Source of the DNA: Martinezella lusitana
GTDB lineage: Bacteria; Pseudomonadota; Alphaproteobacteria; Rhizobiales; Rhizobiaceae
NCBI RefSeq assembly: GCF_900094565.1
Contig: NZ_FMAF01000027.1
Location: 7,990-43,081, forward strand
DNA length: 35,092 nucleotides
Reading direction: 5' to 3'
Shown here piece by piece: positions 1 to 7,713 of the stretch; the first letter of the stretch is position 1; every line of letters begins with the position of its first letter. Position numbers and translations under genes: made by a program. The notes below the pieces were generated by a model. It did not search any database and was not told the origin of the DNA. It saw nothing but the letters and a program-made list of their open reading frames with translations.

Positions 1-108
1 TGACCGTCGCACTCAGTCGCAACCTCCAGCGATGTCCATGCTGCTCCCGGATGAAGGATCGATAAAATCCACAAATTTGTGACGCAGTAAGACTAGGCAG
101 GCAATTGA

Positions 109-1554
109 TCAGATTCCTATCGCTTCATAAGCATCGGCGATCTGCCGGATCGACGCGACATAGGCGGCGGTCCGGTAGTCACCGAGTTCCGGTTGCTGTT
201 CGATGAGGTCGGCGATCCGTGTCCAGGTGCTGCGCATGACGTCTTCGAGGCCGGACCGGACGAGGTCGATCTCGGCGCCGCCTTCGAGGAATTCATCGCG
301 GATATCGGCGGGGAATTCCTTGCCGGTCATGCGTTCCAGCGCCATTGCGATGGTCTGGTTGCGCCGCTCGCGCCGGCGCCGTTCCATCAGACCGAAGGGA
401 ATATGCGTCAGGTTCTTTACCCACTCGAAGTAGCTGACGACGACACCGCCGGCATTGACGTAAAGATCGGGAAGAACGGTGATCCCTCGGGTGCGAAGCA
501 CCTTGTCAGCCTCGAAGGTGATCGGGCCGTTGGCCGCCTCGACGACCAAATTTGCCTTGATGCGGTCTGCATTGCCCGCATGGATGGCATTCTCCATGGC
601 CGCCGGAATGAGGACGTCGCATGGCTGCGCAATGCCCGTCATATCGCCGGCAAACGAGGTGGCGTCTTCGAAGCCGAGAATGCTGCCGGTCTTGATATGA
701 TGCTGCTTCAGCGCCTCGATCGCAAGACCATCGGCGTTGGCGACATAGCCGTCGCGTTCGGCAACAATCGTCACCCGGGCACCGTCTTCTTCAGAGACGA
801 ACTTTGCCGCATGGTAGCCGACATTGCCGAAGCCCTGGACGATGATTGCAGCACCCTTCAGATCGCGCTTGCCGTTCAGGCCGGCAGTGCGCGGATCGCG
901 GAGATAGCTCTGGATGGCGAACTGCACGCCTCGGCCGGTTGCCTCGGTGCGGCCGGCAATACCGCCCTTCGACAGCGGCTTGCCGGTGACGCAGGCGCGC
1001 GCGTTGATGACATCGGTCGGATTGGCGCGGCGGAACTCGTCCATCATCCAGGCCATTTCCCGCTCGCCGGTGCCGATGTCGGGTGCCGGGACGTTGACGC
1101 CGGGGCCGATCAGGCCGCGCTTGTTGAGTTCCTGGGTGAAGCGGCGGGTGATGCGCTCGAGCTCCTGCGGCGTCCATTCGCGCGGATCGATCTTTAGCGC
1201 GCCCTTCGAGCCGCCGAACGGCACATCGACCAGCGAGCATTTGAGCGTCATCAGCGCTGCCAGGGCCTCGACCTCTTCAGCATCGGCATTCGACGCATAG
1301 CGAATGCCGCCCTTCACCGGCTCGCAGTGCTCGCTATGGACCGAGCGCCAGCCGATAAAGCTGTACATGCGACCCCGCAGGCGGACGCCGAACCGAACCG
1401 TGTAGGTCGAGTTGCACTGCATGATCCGCTCCGACAGGCCTTCCGGCAGGTCGAGGAATGTCATGGCATGACGGAAGTTTTGGTCAACGCTATCCAGGAA
1501 GCCTGCGGAGCTGGTTTCTCCGGCTTGCACGTTGCGTTGTGGTATTGCGTTCAC
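109..1554 (-). CDS. Glu/Leu/Phe/Val-type glutamate dehydrogenase
   Basis: This is a 481-residue NAD(P)-dependent amino-acid dehydrogenase of the Glu/Leu/Phe/Val family, most likely interconverting glutamate with 2-oxoglutarate and ammonium in the cytoplasm. The N-terminal dimerisation/substrate domain shows PVKGGIR (Lys81), the catalytic-lysine motif PFGGSKG (Lys117) and PAPDIGT (Asp159). The Rossmann domain has GFGNVG near residues 240-246. The length is normal for the hexameric class. The start is a GTG at 1554, chosen because a strong AAGGAGG lies about 9 bases upstream. It is the last gene of the minus-strand operon, 44 bases after the UPF0262 gene. There it could reoxidise or regenerate the glutamate made by the upstream aminotransferase. 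Exact substrate (Glu versus branched-chain amino acid) and cofactor cannot be read from sequence alone. Confidence 0.93.
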   Translation of the reverse strand: MNAIPQRNVQAGETSSAGFLDSVDQNFRHAMTFLDLPEGLSERIMQCNSTYTVRFGVRLRGRMYSFIGWRSVHSEHCEPVKGGIRYASNADAEEVEALAALMTLKCSLVDVPFGGSKGALKIDPREWTPQELERITRRFTQELNKRGLIGPGVNVPAPDIGTGEREMAWMMDEFRRANPTDVINARACVTGKPLSKGGIAGRTEATGRGVQFAIQSYLRDPRTAGLNGKRDLKGAAIIVQGFGNVGYHAAKFVSEEDGARVTIVAERDGYVANADGLAIEALKQHHIKTGSILGFEDATSFAGDMTGIAQPCDVLIPAAMENAIHAGNADRIKANLVVEAANGPITFEADKVLRTRGITVLPDLYVNAGGVVVSYFEWVKNLTHIPFGLMERRRRERRNQTIAMALERMTGKEFPADIRDEFLEGGAEIDLVRSGLEDVMRSTWTRIADLIEQQPELGDYRTAAYVASIRQIADAYEAIGI

Positions 1555-1598
1555 TGGGGTGTTCCTCCTTGGTGGGAAAGTTTCGGGCCGAAGCTGTG

Positions 1599-2096
1599 TC
1601 AGCTCAGCAGAACTCGACGGTCGGCATTGCGCACGAGCAGGGCGTAGATCAGTGTGAACAGCCGGCGGGCGGTGTCGTTGTCGATGTTCACTTTCGCTGA
1701 CAGCCGGCTTTTCAGCAGTTCGGCTGCCTCGTTATGGACGCCGCGCCGGCCCATATCGATCGCCTCAAGCCGTTCAGGGCCTGGGTGGCGGATGGCGTCG
1801 TAGTAGCTCTCACAGATGCGGGTGTAGTCTTTCAGCAATCGGCGGAACGGCGTCAGCGACAGGTAGTGACTGACGACATGCTCGCCATGGGCATCGGCGA
1901 CATGTAACGCGAGGCGCCCGTCGGCCGCCGCAATCGTGAGGCGGTATGGCCCGCCATCGTGACCGACCGGAATGAAGGTGTTGGATTCCAAGAGGTCGAT
2001 AACCGCGAGCGCTTGCTCCCGCTCAATTCTCGCGTCCCGGCCAGCGAACGACCGGTCGAGCGATACGTCGCAGAGACGGTACTCGGCGGAGGCCAT
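1599..2096 (-). CDS. UPF0262 family protein
   Basis: This 165-residue protein matches the UPF0262 family, a small uncharacterised family found mainly in Rhizobiales. Family-like stretches are RLCDVSLD near the N-terminus, GHDGGPYRL around residues 45-53, SLTPFRRLLKDY in the middle, then EAIDMGRRGVHNE and DTARRLFTLIYALL towards the C-terminus. No signal peptide, membrane segment or recognised catalytic motif is visible, so it is probably cytosolic. The ATG at 2096 is supported by GAGGAGG 7 bases upstream, and that site overlaps the stop codon of the thiolase gene, so translation is probably coupled. Its place between acetyl-CoA acetyltransferase and glutamate dehydrogenase suggests a role linked to this catabolic operon, but the function is unknown. 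Confidence 0.85.
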   Translation of the reverse strand: MASAEYRLCDVSLDRSFAGRDARIEREQALAVIDLLESNTFIPVGHDGGPYRLTIAAADGRLALHVADAHGEHVVSHYLSLTPFRRLLKDYTRICESYYDAIRHPGPERLEAIDMGRRGVHNEAAELLKSRLSAKVNIDNDTARRLFTLIYALLVRNADRRVLLS

Positions 2097-2108
2097 GGCC
2101 CTGCCTCC

Positions 2109-3242
2109 TCACATCGCTTCCACGCACATGGCGACACCCATGCCGCCGCCGATGCAGAGCGTTGCCAGACGTTTCCTGGCGCCGCGGCGCTTCATTTCGA
2201 AGAGCAGCGTGTTGAGCACGCGGGCGCCGGAGGCACCGATCGGATGGCCGATGGCGATGGCGCCACCATTGACATTGACGATGCCAGGATCCCAGCCGAG
2301 GTCCTTGTTGACCGCGCAGGCCTGCGCCGCGAAAGCCTCGTTGGCCTCGACCAGCTCGACATCGCCGATCGCCCAGCCGGCTCTGGCCAGCGCCTTGCGC
2401 GAAGCCGGGATAGGGCCGGTGCCCATGACCTGCGGGTCGACGCCGGCCGTTGCCCAGGAGACGATGCGCGCAAGCGGCTGGATGCCGCGCTTGGAAGCCT
2501 GCGCTTCGCTCATCAGCAGGGTGGCGGCGGCGCCGTCATTGAGGCCGGAGGCGTTGCCGGCGGTGACCGTGCCTTCCTTGTCGAAGGCCGGACGCAGCTT
2601 GGTCATCTGGTCGAGCGTTGCGCCGTGGCGGATATATTCGTCCTGGTCGACGGTGACGTCGCCCTTGCGGCCATTGACGATGAAGGGAATGATCTCGTCG
2701 GCGAAACGCCCAGCCTTCTGTGCGGCCTCGGCCTGGTTCTGCGAGGCGAGTGCGAACGCATCCTGCTCCTCGCGGCTGAGCTGCCACTGACGGGCGACGT
2801 TCTCGGCGGTGATGCCCATATGATAACCGTAGAAGGCGTCGGTCAGGCCGTCCTTGATCATCGTGTCGATCATCTTGAAGTCGCCCATCTTCATGCCGCC
2901 AGCGACGATGATATCCGCATCACCGGTTGCAATCTGCTGCATGCCGAGCGCGACGGCGCGAAGGCCCGAGCCACAGAGCTGGTTCATGCCCCAGGCGGTC
3001 TTTTCCTGTGGGACACCCGCCTTCATCGCTGCCTGGCGCGCCGGATTCTGGCCCTCGCCAGCCTGCAGCACCTGGCCGAGGATCACCTCGTCGACTTCAC
3101 CCGCTTCGACGCCCGCGCGCTCAAGTACGCCCTTGATGACGGCAGCACCGAGCTCATGCGCCGGCGTGTTGCCGAAGGCGCCGTTGAAGGATCCGACCGC
3201 GGTGCGGCCAGCACTGGCGATGACGATCGATGGGATGCTCAT
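2109..3242 (-). CDS. Acetyl-CoA acetyltransferase (thiolase) with a 16-residue internal deletion
   Basis: A biosynthetic/degradative thiolase of the PhaA/AtoB type, which interconverts two acetyl-CoA with acetoacetyl-CoA. The nucleophile Cys90 lies in NQLCGSG, and the C-terminal motifs NEAFAAQA, GHPIGASG and CIGGGMG are intact. The protein has 377 residues where close relatives have about 392-393. The difference is one gap after Gly116 (base 2895/2894): the usual run after VAGG, which begins ESMS and ends just before KMGD, is missing and the frame is kept. In Zoogloea thiolase this stretch lies at the start of the loop domain, in the region involved in tetramer contacts, so activity or assembly may be altered. 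Start ATG is preceded by GAGG. The gene follows scoB after a 70-base spacer with a hairpin and overlaps the UPF0262 ribosome site. Product family is sure; activity is not. Confidence 0.9.
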   Translation of the reverse strand: MSIPSIVIASAGRTAVGSFNGAFGNTPAHELGAAVIKGVLERAGVEAGEVDEVILGQVLQAGEGQNPARQAAMKAGVPQEKTAWGMNQLCGSGLRAVALGMQQIATGDADIIVAGGMKMGDFKMIDTMIKDGLTDAFYGYHMGITAENVARQWQLSREEQDAFALASQNQAEAAQKAGRFADEIIPFIVNGRKGDVTVDQDEYIRHGATLDQMTKLRPAFDKEGTVTAGNASGLNDGAAATLLMSEAQASKRGIQPLARIVSWATAGVDPQVMGTGPIPASRKALARAGWAIGDVELVEANEAFAAQACAVNKDLGWDPGIVNVNGGAIAIGHPIGASGARVLNTLLFEMKRRGARKRLATLCIGGGMGVAMCVEAM

Positions 3243-3268
3243 GGTGGTCTCCTCTATGGTCCTCGCGA

Positions 3269-3286
3269 AGCCGGCACAGGCCGGCT
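3269..3286. other. Intercistronic hairpin between scoB and thiolase genes
   Basis: Perfect 7-bp inverted repeat AGCCGGC / GCCGGCT with a 4-base ACAG loop, in the 70-base spacer between scoB and the thiolase gene. There is no T-tract on either strand, so it looks more like an RNA-stability or processing hairpin than a terminator. Confidence 0.5.
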
Positions 3287-3312
3287 CCAGCTACTCGGCA
3301 AAAGGCTCAGGC

Positions 3313-3942
3313 CTAGTTGACGATGGTCGCCTCGGTGGCGCTGCGGATCTCGCCGTCGGTGACGCCCTCGGCAAGCTCGACCAGCTTCAGTCCGCCATCG
3401 ACGACGTCGAGCACACCGAGATTGGTGATGATCCGATCGACGACGCTTTGTCCGGTCAGCGGCAGGGTGCAGGCCTTCAGCACCTTGGATTCGCCTGATT
3501 TGTTGGTGTGGTCCATGACGACCACCACCCGCTTCACACCAGCAACCAGATCCATCGCGCCACCCATGCCCTTGACGAGCTTGCCGGGGATCATCCAGTT
3601 GGCGAGGTCACCGTTCTCGGCTACCTCCATCGCGCCCAGGATCGCCATCGCGATCTTGCCGCCGCGGATCATCGCGAAGCTCTGCGCTGAATCGAAGAAG
3701 GCGGAATGCGGCAGTGCCGTCACCGTCTGCTTGCCGGCATTGATCAGATCGGCATCGATCTCACCCTCGGACGGAAAGGGACCGATGCCGAGCAGGCCAT
3801 TCTCCGACTGCAGCGTCACGTGGACGCCGTCAGGGATGTAGTTGGCGACCAGCGTCGGGATGCCGATGCCGAGATTGACGTAGGTGCCGTCTTGAAGTTC
3901 GCGTGCAGCGCGCGCCGCCATCTGGTTTCTGTCCCAGGCCAT
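3313..3942 (-). CDS. scoB: Succinyl-CoA:3-ketoacid CoA-transferase subunit B
   Basis: This 209-residue protein is the beta subunit of a family I CoA transferase, which moves CoA from succinyl-CoA to acetoacetate in the cytoplasm. The catalytic glutamate is Glu47 in the SENGLLG motif. The glycine-rich NLGIGIPTLVANYIP segment and GKLVKGMGGAMDLV are typical of ScoB/PcaJ/AtoA. Length is normal. The ATG has GGGGAG 7 bases upstream and lies 16 bases after the scoA stop, so the subunits are co-translated in the usual A-then-B order. The full set of motifs fits ScoB better than beta-ketoadipate transferase (PcaJ), but the families are close and substrate choice is inferred from the adjacent acetyl-CoA acetyltransferase. 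Confidence 0.9.
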   Translation of the reverse strand: MAWDRNQMAARAARELQDGTYVNLGIGIPTLVANYIPDGVHVTLQSENGLLGIGPFPSEGEIDADLINAGKQTVTALPHSAFFDSAQSFAMIRGGKIAMAILGAMEVAENGDLANWMIPGKLVKGMGGAMDLVAGVKRVVVVMDHTNKSGESKVLKACTLPLTGQSVVDRIITNLGVLDVVDGGLKLVELAEGVTDGEIRSATEATIVN

Positions 3943-3958
3943 GTGTTTCTCCCCAGCC

Positions 3959-4657
3959 TCAAGCCGCCGCGCGCGTGGTGCGCTGTTCGATGCGTTTCCC
4001 GTGCTGACCCTGGATCAGGCGATGCACGTAGATCCCCGGCACATGGATGTGATCGGGATCCAGGCTGCCGACCGGGACGATTTCCTCGACTTCAGCGACA
4101 CAGATCTTGCCGCATGTGGCGGCCGGCGGATTGAAGTTGCGGGCCGTCTTGCGGAAGACGAGATTGCCCGAGGTATCCGCCTTCCAGGCCTTGACGATCG
4201 ACAGGTCGGCGACGATTCCAGTCTCGAGAACGAAGACCTCTCCATCAAAGACCTTGAGTTCTTTTCCTTTCGCGACGACGGTGCCGACGCCGGTCTTGGT
4301 GTAGAAGCCGGCAATGCCGGCGCCGCCGGCGCGCATGCGCTCGGCAAGTGTTCCCTGGGGGTTGAACTCGAGCTCGAGTTCACCGCTCAGATATTGCCGC
4401 ATGAACTCGGCGTTCTCACCGACATAGGACGAGATCATCTTCCGGATCTGCCTGGTCGTCAGCAGCACGCCAAGGCCGAAGTCGTCAACACCGCAATTGT
4501 TCGACGCGATTGTCAGGTCCTTGGTGCCAGCTTTGCGGATCGCATCGATCAACAGCTCCGGAATGCCGCAAAGGCCAAAGCCACCCGCCGCGATGAACAT
4601 GCCGTCGAACAGCAAGCCCTCAAGTGCTGACGTCGGATTGTCGAAGATTTTGTTCAT
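3959..4657 (-). CDS. scoA: Succinyl-CoA:3-ketoacid CoA-transferase subunit A
   Basis: Alpha subunit (232 residues) of the CoA transferase. Family hallmarks are AAGGFGLCGIPE near residues 22-33, SNNCGVDDFGLG, ISSYVGEN and EFNPQGTLAERMRAGGAGI. The reading frame is open further upstream to 4780, but the ATG at 4657 is preferred: GGGGGGAG sits directly upstream and MNKIFDN is the usual family N-terminus. Pairs with the ScoB subunit just downstream. Together they would activate acetoacetate, which the thiolase then cleaves to acetyl-CoA. A 104-base spacer with a strong hairpin separates it from the aldehyde dehydrogenase gene. Confidence 0.91.
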   Translation of the reverse strand: MNKIFDNPTSALEGLLFDGMFIAAGGFGLCGIPELLIDAIRKAGTKDLTIASNNCGVDDFGLGVLLTTRQIRKMISSYVGENAEFMRQYLSGELELEFNPQGTLAERMRAGGAGIAGFYTKTGVGTVVAKGKELKVFDGEVFVLETGIVADLSIVKAWKADTSGNLVFRKTARNFNPPAATCGKICVAEVEEIVPVGSLDPDHIHVPGIYVHRLIQGQHGKRIEQRTTRAAA

Positions 4658-4682
4658 TCTCCCCCCATCAGGTTCGGCTGTT

Positions 4683-4700
4683 GCGGCGCCGAGGCGCCGC
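4683..4700. other. Intercistronic GC-rich hairpin upstream of scoA
   Basis: Perfect inverted repeat GCGGCGCC-GA-GGCGCCGC, realistically a 6-bp stem with loop CCGAGG, 26 bases before the scoA start codon. No U-tract follows on the minus strand. It may affect mRNA stability or scoA translation. Confidence 0.5.
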
Positions 4701-4761
4701 CTGGATTCATTCACTTGGGTTCGAAAGTCCGGCAGCGGTATCAAACGGCTGCTAGGTCCCT

Positions 4762-6171
4762 TTACCCACGGTTGATACAAACGACCTTTGGCTGGGTCAT
4801 CTCTTCATAGGCGAAGCGCACGCCTTCCCGGCCCATGCTGCCGTATTTGGAGCCGCCGAATGGCATGGCATCGAAGCGGTAGTCTGAGGAGTCGTTGATC
4901 ATCACGCCGCCAGCTTCGATCCTGGCTGCGGCGTCAAGTGCGACATTGAGGTTGCTGGTGAAGATGCCGGCGTGCAGGCTGTATTCGGGTTCATTGGCCA
5001 GCTCGACCGCTTCATCGAGCGTCTCGAACGGTGCAAGCATGACCACGGGCGCAAACACTTCTTCGTGCCACAGGCGGCAGGTCACCGGCGTACCTTCCAG
5101 CACCGTCGGGTGATAGAGCGACCCTTCGCGTTTGTGGCCGCAGAGCAACTTCGCGCCGGCGGCGATGGCGTCGTTGACGGCTGCTTCGGTGCGTTGGGCG
5201 ACCTCCTTGGAGATCATCGGACCGACATCTGTGTCCTCCTTCAGCGGATCGCCGGCCTTGAGTTTGTTCGTCGCCGCCACGAAAGCATCGCGGAAGCGCT
5301 CATAAAGCTCGGCCTGGACAAGAACACGCTGGGCGCCGATGCAATTCTGACCGGCTGCCCAGAAGGCGCCGGAGACGCATCCTTCAACCGCCTTGTCGAA
5401 GTCGCAGTCGTTCATGACGATGACCGGCGCATTGCCGCCAAGCTCCATCGCGAGTTTCTTAAGGCCCGCCTTGCGGCTGATCGCTTCTCCGGTAGCGAAG
5501 CCGCCGGTAAACGACACCATGCGAACCTCACGCGCGGAGACGAGAGCCGAGACGATCTCGCGATCGCCGTGAACGACGGTGATGATCTCGGGTGGCAAGC
5601 CCGCTTCCACCAAGGCTTCGACAAGCTTGATCGAGGAGAACGGCGTCAGGTTTGACGGTTTCAGCAGAACCGCATTGCCGCCGGCAATCGCCGGACCGAG
5701 CTTGTGCGCGACCAGGTTCAGCGGATCGTTGTAAGGTGTAATGGCGGTGATGATCCCGAGCGGCTCGCGGGTGAACCAGCCCTGACGCTGTTCCGAGCCG
5801 ACATAGGCATCGAACGGTACGATCTCACCGGCATTGCGCTTTGCCTCCTCGGCAGAGAGCTTTAACGTATTGACGCAACGAAGCACTTCCTTGCGCGCCT
5901 GGACGATCGTCTTGCCGGCTTCGCGCACGATGGTTTCGGCAAATGCTTCACGGGGGCTCTCGATGATCCGCGCAGCTCCTTCGAGGATGCGCGCGCGCTC
6001 ATGTCTCGGCAGCCTGGCTGAAAGCTCTGCGCCGCGACGGGCGCGGGCCAGAAGTTCGTTAATTTCGCTCGCATCCGTGGCGTCAATCGTCCCGAGGACA
6101 GACCCGTCATAAGGGCTGTAAACAGTGATCGGCGCCAGACTGGTGGTGATATGAAGTTTGGCAACGGTCAT
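4762..6171 (-). CDS. NAD(P)-dependent aldehyde dehydrogenase
   Basis: An aldehyde dehydrogenase superfamily protein (469 residues from the chosen start) that should oxidise an aldehyde, probably a semialdehyde, to the acid. Visible landmarks are the oxyanion Asn148 in TPYNDPLN, the cofactor-binding KPSNLTP (about 171-177), FTGG at about 221-224, the general base Glu243 in MELGGNAP and the nucleophile Cys277 in GQNCIG. The ATG at 6171 has AGAGGAAG upstream; the frame extends to a GTG at 6204 without a comparable ribosome site. Next to an omega-type aminotransferase, the natural reading is that it removes the semialdehyde made by transamination. Candidates such as succinate or malonate semialdehyde cannot be separated by sequence here. 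Confidence 0.9.
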   Translation of the reverse strand: MTVAKLHITTSLAPITVYSPYDGSVLGTIDATDASEINELLARARRGAELSARLPRHERARILEGAARIIESPREAFAETIVREAGKTIVQARKEVLRCVNTLKLSAEEAKRNAGEIVPFDAYVGSEQRQGWFTREPLGIITAITPYNDPLNLVAHKLGPAIAGGNAVLLKPSNLTPFSSIKLVEALVEAGLPPEIITVVHGDREIVSALVSAREVRMVSFTGGFATGEAISRKAGLKKLAMELGGNAPVIVMNDCDFDKAVEGCVSGAFWAAGQNCIGAQRVLVQAELYERFRDAFVAATNKLKAGDPLKEDTDVGPMISKEVAQRTEAAVNDAIAAGAKLLCGHKREGSLYHPTVLEGTPVTCRLWHEEVFAPVVMLAPFETLDEAVELANEPEYSLHAGIFTSNLNVALDAAARIEAGGVMINDSSDYRFDAMPFGGSKYGSMGREGVRFAYEEMTQPKVVCINRG

Positions 6172-6222
6172 AGGCCGGCTTCCTCTTGCGTGATGATGCG
6201 CCACCTGCGCGGCGGCTGAGTT

Positions 6223-6325
6223 GGTCGGTCAGGGCAAGGAGAGGTCCCTGCCCTGTTCTCGTTTCCATGACTGCATTGGTTGCGGTAGGAGCGACCGACC
6301 GCTTGGCGGTCAGATTTTCTGACCG
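6223..6325. repeat. Cluster of overlapping hairpins at the aminotransferase stop codon
   Basis: Several inverted repeats share this spacer. CGGTCAGA / TCTGACCG (6307-6314 and 6318-6325) is a perfect 8-bp stem with a 3-base loop that includes the aminotransferase stop codon. GACCGC-TTG-GCGGTC (6297-6311) overlaps and competes with it. GGTCGGTC (6223-6230) pairs with GACCGACC (6293-6300). CAGGGCA (6230-6236) pairs with TGCCCTG (6249-6255). The mutually exclusive GGTCGG/CCGACC-type arms allow alternative folds. None has a clear U-tract. Confidence 0.5.
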
Positions 6326-7713
6326 TTCAGAACCAGGTCATCGATGACGCAGCGTACTGCCTTTTCCGCGATCGAGACGATCTCGTCGATCTCCGCCTTG
6401 GTGGTGACGAGCGGCGGCGCGAAGCCGAGGATGTCGCCATGCGGCATGGCGCGGGCGATGAGGCCCCGGTCTCGAGCAGCCTTGGAGACGCGGGCACCGA
6501 CCTTCAGCGACGGATCAAACCTGGTCTTGTTCTCACGGTCGGCAACGAATTCAATCGCGCCCATCAGGCCAACACCACGCACTTCACCGACGATCGGCAG
6601 CTGCGCGAACTTCTCCTTGAGCTGGGCCTGGAAATAGGCACCGACTTCGCGGGCATTGCCGGGCAGGTCTTCCTTTTCGACGATGTCGAGCACCGCGTTT
6701 GCGGCGGCCGCACCGATCGGGTGCCCGGAATAGGTATAGCCATGCGAGAAGGCGCCGACCTTGTCAGCTCCCTCTTCCATGACCTTGTAGACCTTCTCGC
6801 CCACGATCGAAGCCGATAGCGGAAAGTAGGCCGAGGTCAGGCCCTTGGCGACCGTGATCAGGTCGGGTTCGATGCCGTAGTGCTGCGAACCGAACATCGA
6901 GCCGGTGCGGCCGAAGCCGGTGATCACCTCGTCGGCGATCAGCAGCACGTCGTGCTTCTTCAGCACCGCCTGGATTGCTTCCCAATAGCCTTCCGGCGGT
7001 GGCGTGATGCCACCGGTGCCAAGCACCGGCTCGGCGATGAAAGCGCCGACATTGTCCGGTCCAAGCGTCTCGATCATCTCGTCGAGCTCGGCGGCGCGAC
7101 GGGCCGAGAATTCGCGTTCGGTCTCGCCGGGGTTGGCGCCCCAATAGTGATGCGGAACACCGGCGTGATCGATCTGCGGGAGCGGCAGATCCATATGGTC
7201 GTGATAGAAGCTCATGCCGGTCATCGAGCCGGAGACGACGCTACAGCCATGATAGCCGCGTTCACGCGAAATGATCTTCTTCTTCGTCGGCTTGCCACGC
7301 AGATTGTTGTAGTACCAGACGAGCTTGGCCTGGGTCTCGTTGGCGTCCGAACCGGACATGCCGTAGAACACCTTGCTCATCTTGCCGGGCGCCATCTTGA
7401 CGAGGCGGTCGGAGAGGATAGCCAACTCATCGGTCGTGTGCGCGGCATAGGAATGATAATAGGCCAGGCGATAGGCCTGACGAGAGATCGCCTCGGCAAC
7501 CTCGGTGCGGCCATAGCCGACATTGACGCAGTAGAGACCGGCAAAACCGTCGATCAGCTGGTTGCCGTGCGCATCCTGGATGCGGATTCCCTTGCCGGTC
7601 TCCACGATCGTCGGTTCGCCGAGCTTGCCGGTCGCAAAGTCCTTCAACTGGGTGAAGGGATGCAGGACCGAGTTACGATCTTTCTCAGCGATGTCTTTGA
7701 TGTTGATGGTCAT
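6310..7713 (-). CDS. Class III (omega) aminotransferase
   Basis: A 467-residue PLP-dependent fold-type I aminotransferase of class III, the family that transaminates terminal amino groups (GABA, beta-alanine, putrescine and similar) to pyruvate or 2-oxoglutarate. The PLP lysine is Lys290 in TVAKGLTSAYFP. The cofactor-ring aspartate is Asp261 in IADEVITGFGRTG. GMSGSDANE (118-126) and GYHG are also standard, and the length is normal. It is the first gene of the catabolic operon running left, with the aldehyde dehydrogenase next. The amino donor is unknown; the neighbours favour a compound whose carbon ends as a semialdehyde or a 3-oxo acid. A cluster of hairpins overlaps its stop codon. Confidence 0.92.
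   Translation of the reverse strand: MTINIKDIAEKDRNSVLHPFTQLKDFATGKLGEPTIVETGKGIRIQDAHGNQLIDGFAGLYCVNVGYGRTEVAEAISRQAYRLAYYHSYAAHTTDELAILSDRLVKMAPGKMSKVFYGMSGSDANETQAKLVWYYNNLRGKPTKKKIISRERGYHGCSVVSGSMTGMSFYHDHMDLPLPQIDHAGVPHHYWGANPGETEREFSARRAAELDEMIETLGPDNVGAFIAEPVLGTGGITPPPEGYWEAIQAVLKKHDVLLIADEVITGFGRTGSMFGSQHYGIEPDLITVAKGLTSAYFPLSASIVGEKVYKVMEEGADKVGAFSHGYTYSGHPIGAAAANAVLDIVEKEDLPGNAREVGAYFQAQLKEKFAQLPIVGEVRGVGLMGAIEFVADRENKTRFDPSLKVGARVSKAARDRGLIARAMPHGDILGFAPPLVTTKAEIDEIVSIAEKAVRCVIDDLVLNGQKI

Noticed and set aside
70..81. CACAAATTTGTG, a perfect 12-bp palindrome
   Set aside because: Single short palindrome downstream of the operon's last gene, with no repeat elsewhere in the window and no T-tract; cannot be assigned a role.
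193..1197. Long plus-strand open frame opposite glutamate dehydrogenase
   Set aside because: It is a shadow of the GC-rich dehydrogenase gene; the translation has no family resemblance, whereas the minus strand is a textbook enzyme.
1959..3320. A 453-codon plus-strand frame spanning the UPF0262 and thiolase genes
   Set aside because: It spans two well-supported minus-strand genes and gives a low-complexity, unrecognisable product.
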